Part shown: positions 6,639-8,181 of the stretch, one piece after another
Numbering within the stretch: position 1 is the stretch's first letter
Layout of the letters: every line of letters starts with the position of its first letter
Source of the DNA: CAZTGZ01 sp044339595
Lineage (GTDB): Bacteria > Bacteroidota > Bacteroidia > NS11-12g > UBA9320
Direction: 5' to 3'
Assembly: GCA_044339595.1 (NCBI GenBank)
Contig: JBIIVF010000111.1
Coordinates: 1-8,181 of the forward strand
DNA: 8,181 nt
Notes under the pieces: model-generated
Database searches by the model: none
Told to the model about the DNA's origin: nothing
What the model saw: only the letters and a program-made list of their open reading frames with translations
Program-made: the position numbers and the translations under genes

Positions 6639-7670
6639 TCACCCTTGCGTAAGCGTAAATCCAAAAGTAGTACCCACCCCAACATCTGATCTTACGTTGA
6701 TGACTTGTCCATGGGCTTCGATGATATGTTTAACAATGGCGAGTCCCAATCCGGATCCACCGGCTTCACGGCTGCGACTTCGGTCAATGCGATAAAAACG
6801 TTCAAATAAACGGGGTAAATGACGGTCTTCGATGCCTTCACCGTCATCGCTGATTTCTATCAACAGCAACTTATCCATATCATAAAATCCTGCCTGAACG
6901 GATCCTCGTTCCCGACCATATTTAATGGCATTCACAATTAAATTGGTCAAAACCTGATGAATTCTGGCGCGATCTGCCTTCACCATAAAGGGTTTATTGC
7001 AATCTTCTTTAAATCCAAGAGAGATTTTTCTCATGCGGGCTTTTAATTCCAGGCTTTCAAAGACCTCCTTGGTCAGTGCATGAATATCAAATCGTTCTAA
7101 TTTGAGTTTTAATTCTCCACTTTCAAGGTGTGAAATGATGGTGAGATCTTCTACCAGTTCGGCCAAACGGTCGGCATTTTTTGAAGCTTTGGCAATAAAC
7201 TTTTCATTTACCACCGCATCTTGCATGGCCCCATCCAGCAAAGTATGCAGATAGCCCTGAATGTTGAAAATGGGTGTTTTTAATTCATGCGACACATTTC
7301 CCAGAAACTCACGGCGAAAATTTTCCTGCTTTTTGAGCTGCTCAATTTCGGCCATATTGTCTTTGGCCCAATTGATTACTTCCTCTTGTACTTCGCCAAT
7401 CGGATCATCATTGAGCCTATTTTTGGGTGGAAGCGAATACTTGTGAATTTTCTGACTGTGAATGGTTTTATAAATCAGCTTTATTTTTCGATAAATGAAC
7501 CGAGTCAGCAACAAGTAGAATACAATAAACGAAGCAACTGCTGAAACTGCCACCACAATCAGCGACTCTACAATCCCCAAACGGATAATCTGTAAAGCCA
7601 ACAAAACGATGAAGGAAACTAGCAGCGACGATATGAGGGCGATGGAGCCCGGGGTTGGATTTTTTCTCAT
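6639..7670 (-). CDS. Two-component sensor histidine kinase, PhoR-like
   Basis: A 343-residue inner-membrane kinase. Two membrane segments, at about 10-29 and 34-56, are separated by only a few residues, so there is no periplasmic sensor domain. A basic stretch and a helical linker (about 57-118) lead to the HisKA domain with NVSHELKTPI (125-134, phospho-accepting His128). The ATPase domain shows the N box NLIVNAIKYG (243-252), G1 box DDGEGI (275-280), F box LFERFYRID (288-296) and G2 box GGSGLGLAIV (304-313). All catalytic boxes look intact. No PAS or HAMP domain is evident. It follows the response regulator gene by 23 bp and surely acts with it. The pair resembles the PhoR/PhoB-like pair widespread in Bacteroidota; the signal is not shown by the sequence and a phosphate role is not proven, so I give no symbol. 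Confidence 0.95.
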   Translation of the reverse strand: MRKNPTPGSIALISSLLVSFIVLLALQIIRLGIVESLIVVAVSAVASFIVFYLLLTRFIYRKIKLIYKTIHSQKIHKYSLPPKNRLNDDPIGEVQEEVINWAKDNMAEIEQLKKQENFRREFLGNVSHELKTPIFNIQGYLHTLLDGAMQDAVVNEKFIAKASKNADRLAELVEDLTIISHLESGELKLKLERFDIHALTKEVFESLELKARMRKISLGFKEDCNKPFMVKADRARIHQVLTNLIVNAIKYGRERGSVQAGFYDMDKLLLIEISDDGEGIEDRHLPRLFERFYRIDRSRSREAGGSGLGLAIVKHIIEAHGQVINVRSDVGVGTTFGFTLTQG

Positions 7671-7693
7671 TCAGGAGTTAAAGGTACAAATTT

Positions 7694-8181
7694 TCAGATT
7701 TCCTCAAACTTGTAACCTACACCTTTGATGGTTTTGATGCGTTCATCCCCGATTTTTTCTCTGATTTTGCGGATATGCACATCGATGGTTCTATCCACCA
7801 CCAAAACATCATCTCCCCAAACTTCAGAAAGAATATTATCCCGGGTGAATACTTTTCCCGGTTTTGACGCGAGTAAGAACAACAATTCGAATTCCTTTTT
7901 AGGCAAGGAAAACTCCTTTTCCTTCACAAAAACCTGATAACTACTGCGATCGATGCGAATATCACCAATGGAGATTAGGGTTCCGGCTTGTTCGCCTGAA
8001 TTTTTTCTTTTCAAAATAGCCTTAATGCGGCTCATGAGAACCCTTGGCTTCAAAGGTTTGGCTACATAATCATCAGCGCCGGCTTCAAAACCCGCCAATT
8101 CAGAATATTCTTCATCTCGGGCCGTTAAAAACATGACAAGGGTATCTCTGGAAGGATCAGATTTTATAATTCTACAAACTT
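7694..8181 (-). CDS. OmpR/PhoB-family response regulator (5' end cut by window)
   Basis: The frame runs in from the right edge and gives 161 C-terminal residues. An internal ATG at 8134 is not the start, because receiver-domain sequence (VCRIIKSDPSRD) continues upstream of it. The visible receiver half contains the switch Thr of FLTARDEE (17-24), GADDYVAKP (34-42, conserved Lys41) and the last helix. The phospho-accepting Asp lies off the window, and about 70 residues are missing. A linker leads to a winged-helix DNA-binding domain: LPKKEFELLFLLASKPGKVF (92-111), the recognition-helix region RTIDVHIRKIREKI (129-142) and the wing IKTIKGVGYKF (148-158). It binds DNA as a phosphorylation-driven dimer in the usual model. 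The kinase gene follows after 23 bp, so they form one transcript. Regulated genes cannot be inferred. Confidence 0.95.
   Translation of the reverse strand, partial: VCRIIKSDPSRDTLVMFLTARDEEYSELAGFEAGADDYVAKPLKPRVLMSRIKAILKRKNSGEQAGTLISIGDIRIDRSSYQVFVKEKEFSLPKKEFELLFLLASKPGKVFTRDNILSEVWGDDVLVVDRTIDVHIRKIREKIGDERIKTIKGVGYKFEEI

Noticed and set aside
1..8181. CRISPR array, tRNA or rRNA genes, insertion sequence, phage or toxin-antitoxin genes.
   Set aside because: I saw no regularly spaced long repeats, no cloverleaf-like segment in the spacers, no transposase or integrase motif and no terminal inverted repeats. Nearly all sequence is covered by the listed genes.

Overview
The window looks like chromosomal DNA of a Bacteroidota (Bacteroidetes) bacterium. 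Three things point there: a PorT protein of the type IX secretion system (T9SS), a secreted protein ending in a T9SS C-terminal sorting domain, and weak Shine-Dalgarno signals combined with a TAnnTTTG-type promoter element. The Tgt, EngB and two-component proteins also resemble their Bacteroidota versions. The sequence does not support a finer placement.

Positions 1-5781 hold a tightly packed minus-strand gene string. In transcription order it reads ubiE (menaquinone methylation), porT (T9SS), tgt (queuosine tRNA modification), a small four-helix-bundle protein, an LptF/LptG permease (LPS export), and a large secreted T9SS substrate cut by the left edge. The junctions are a 28-bp overlap, a 1-bp TAATG overlap, a 4-bp ATGA overlap, a 3-bp gap and a 34-bp gap, so the string is probably one operon. 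Three of its six products serve the outer membrane or secretion: PorT, the Lpt permease and the T9SS substrate.

A 112-bp divergent intergenic region (5782-5893) separates ubiE from engB (ysxC) on the plus strand. It holds a good -7 promoter element inside a small palindromic cluster. EngB, a ribosome-assembly GTPase, converges on a minus-strand two-component pair, a PhoB-like response regulator (cut by the right edge) followed by a PhoR-like histidine kinase. The convergent spacer at 6494-6638 is repetitive: two interleaved direct repeats, then a run of 7-bp AATTNNN units.

Most of the window is ordinary core genome, and I found no convincing new biological system. The points most worth a second look are a Tgt without the usual zinc cysteines, a four-helix-bundle gene translationally coupled between tgt and the Lpt gene, a T9SS substrate gene placed downstream of porT, a Glu in place of Asp in the EngB G4 motif, and the heptad repeat between the convergent genes.
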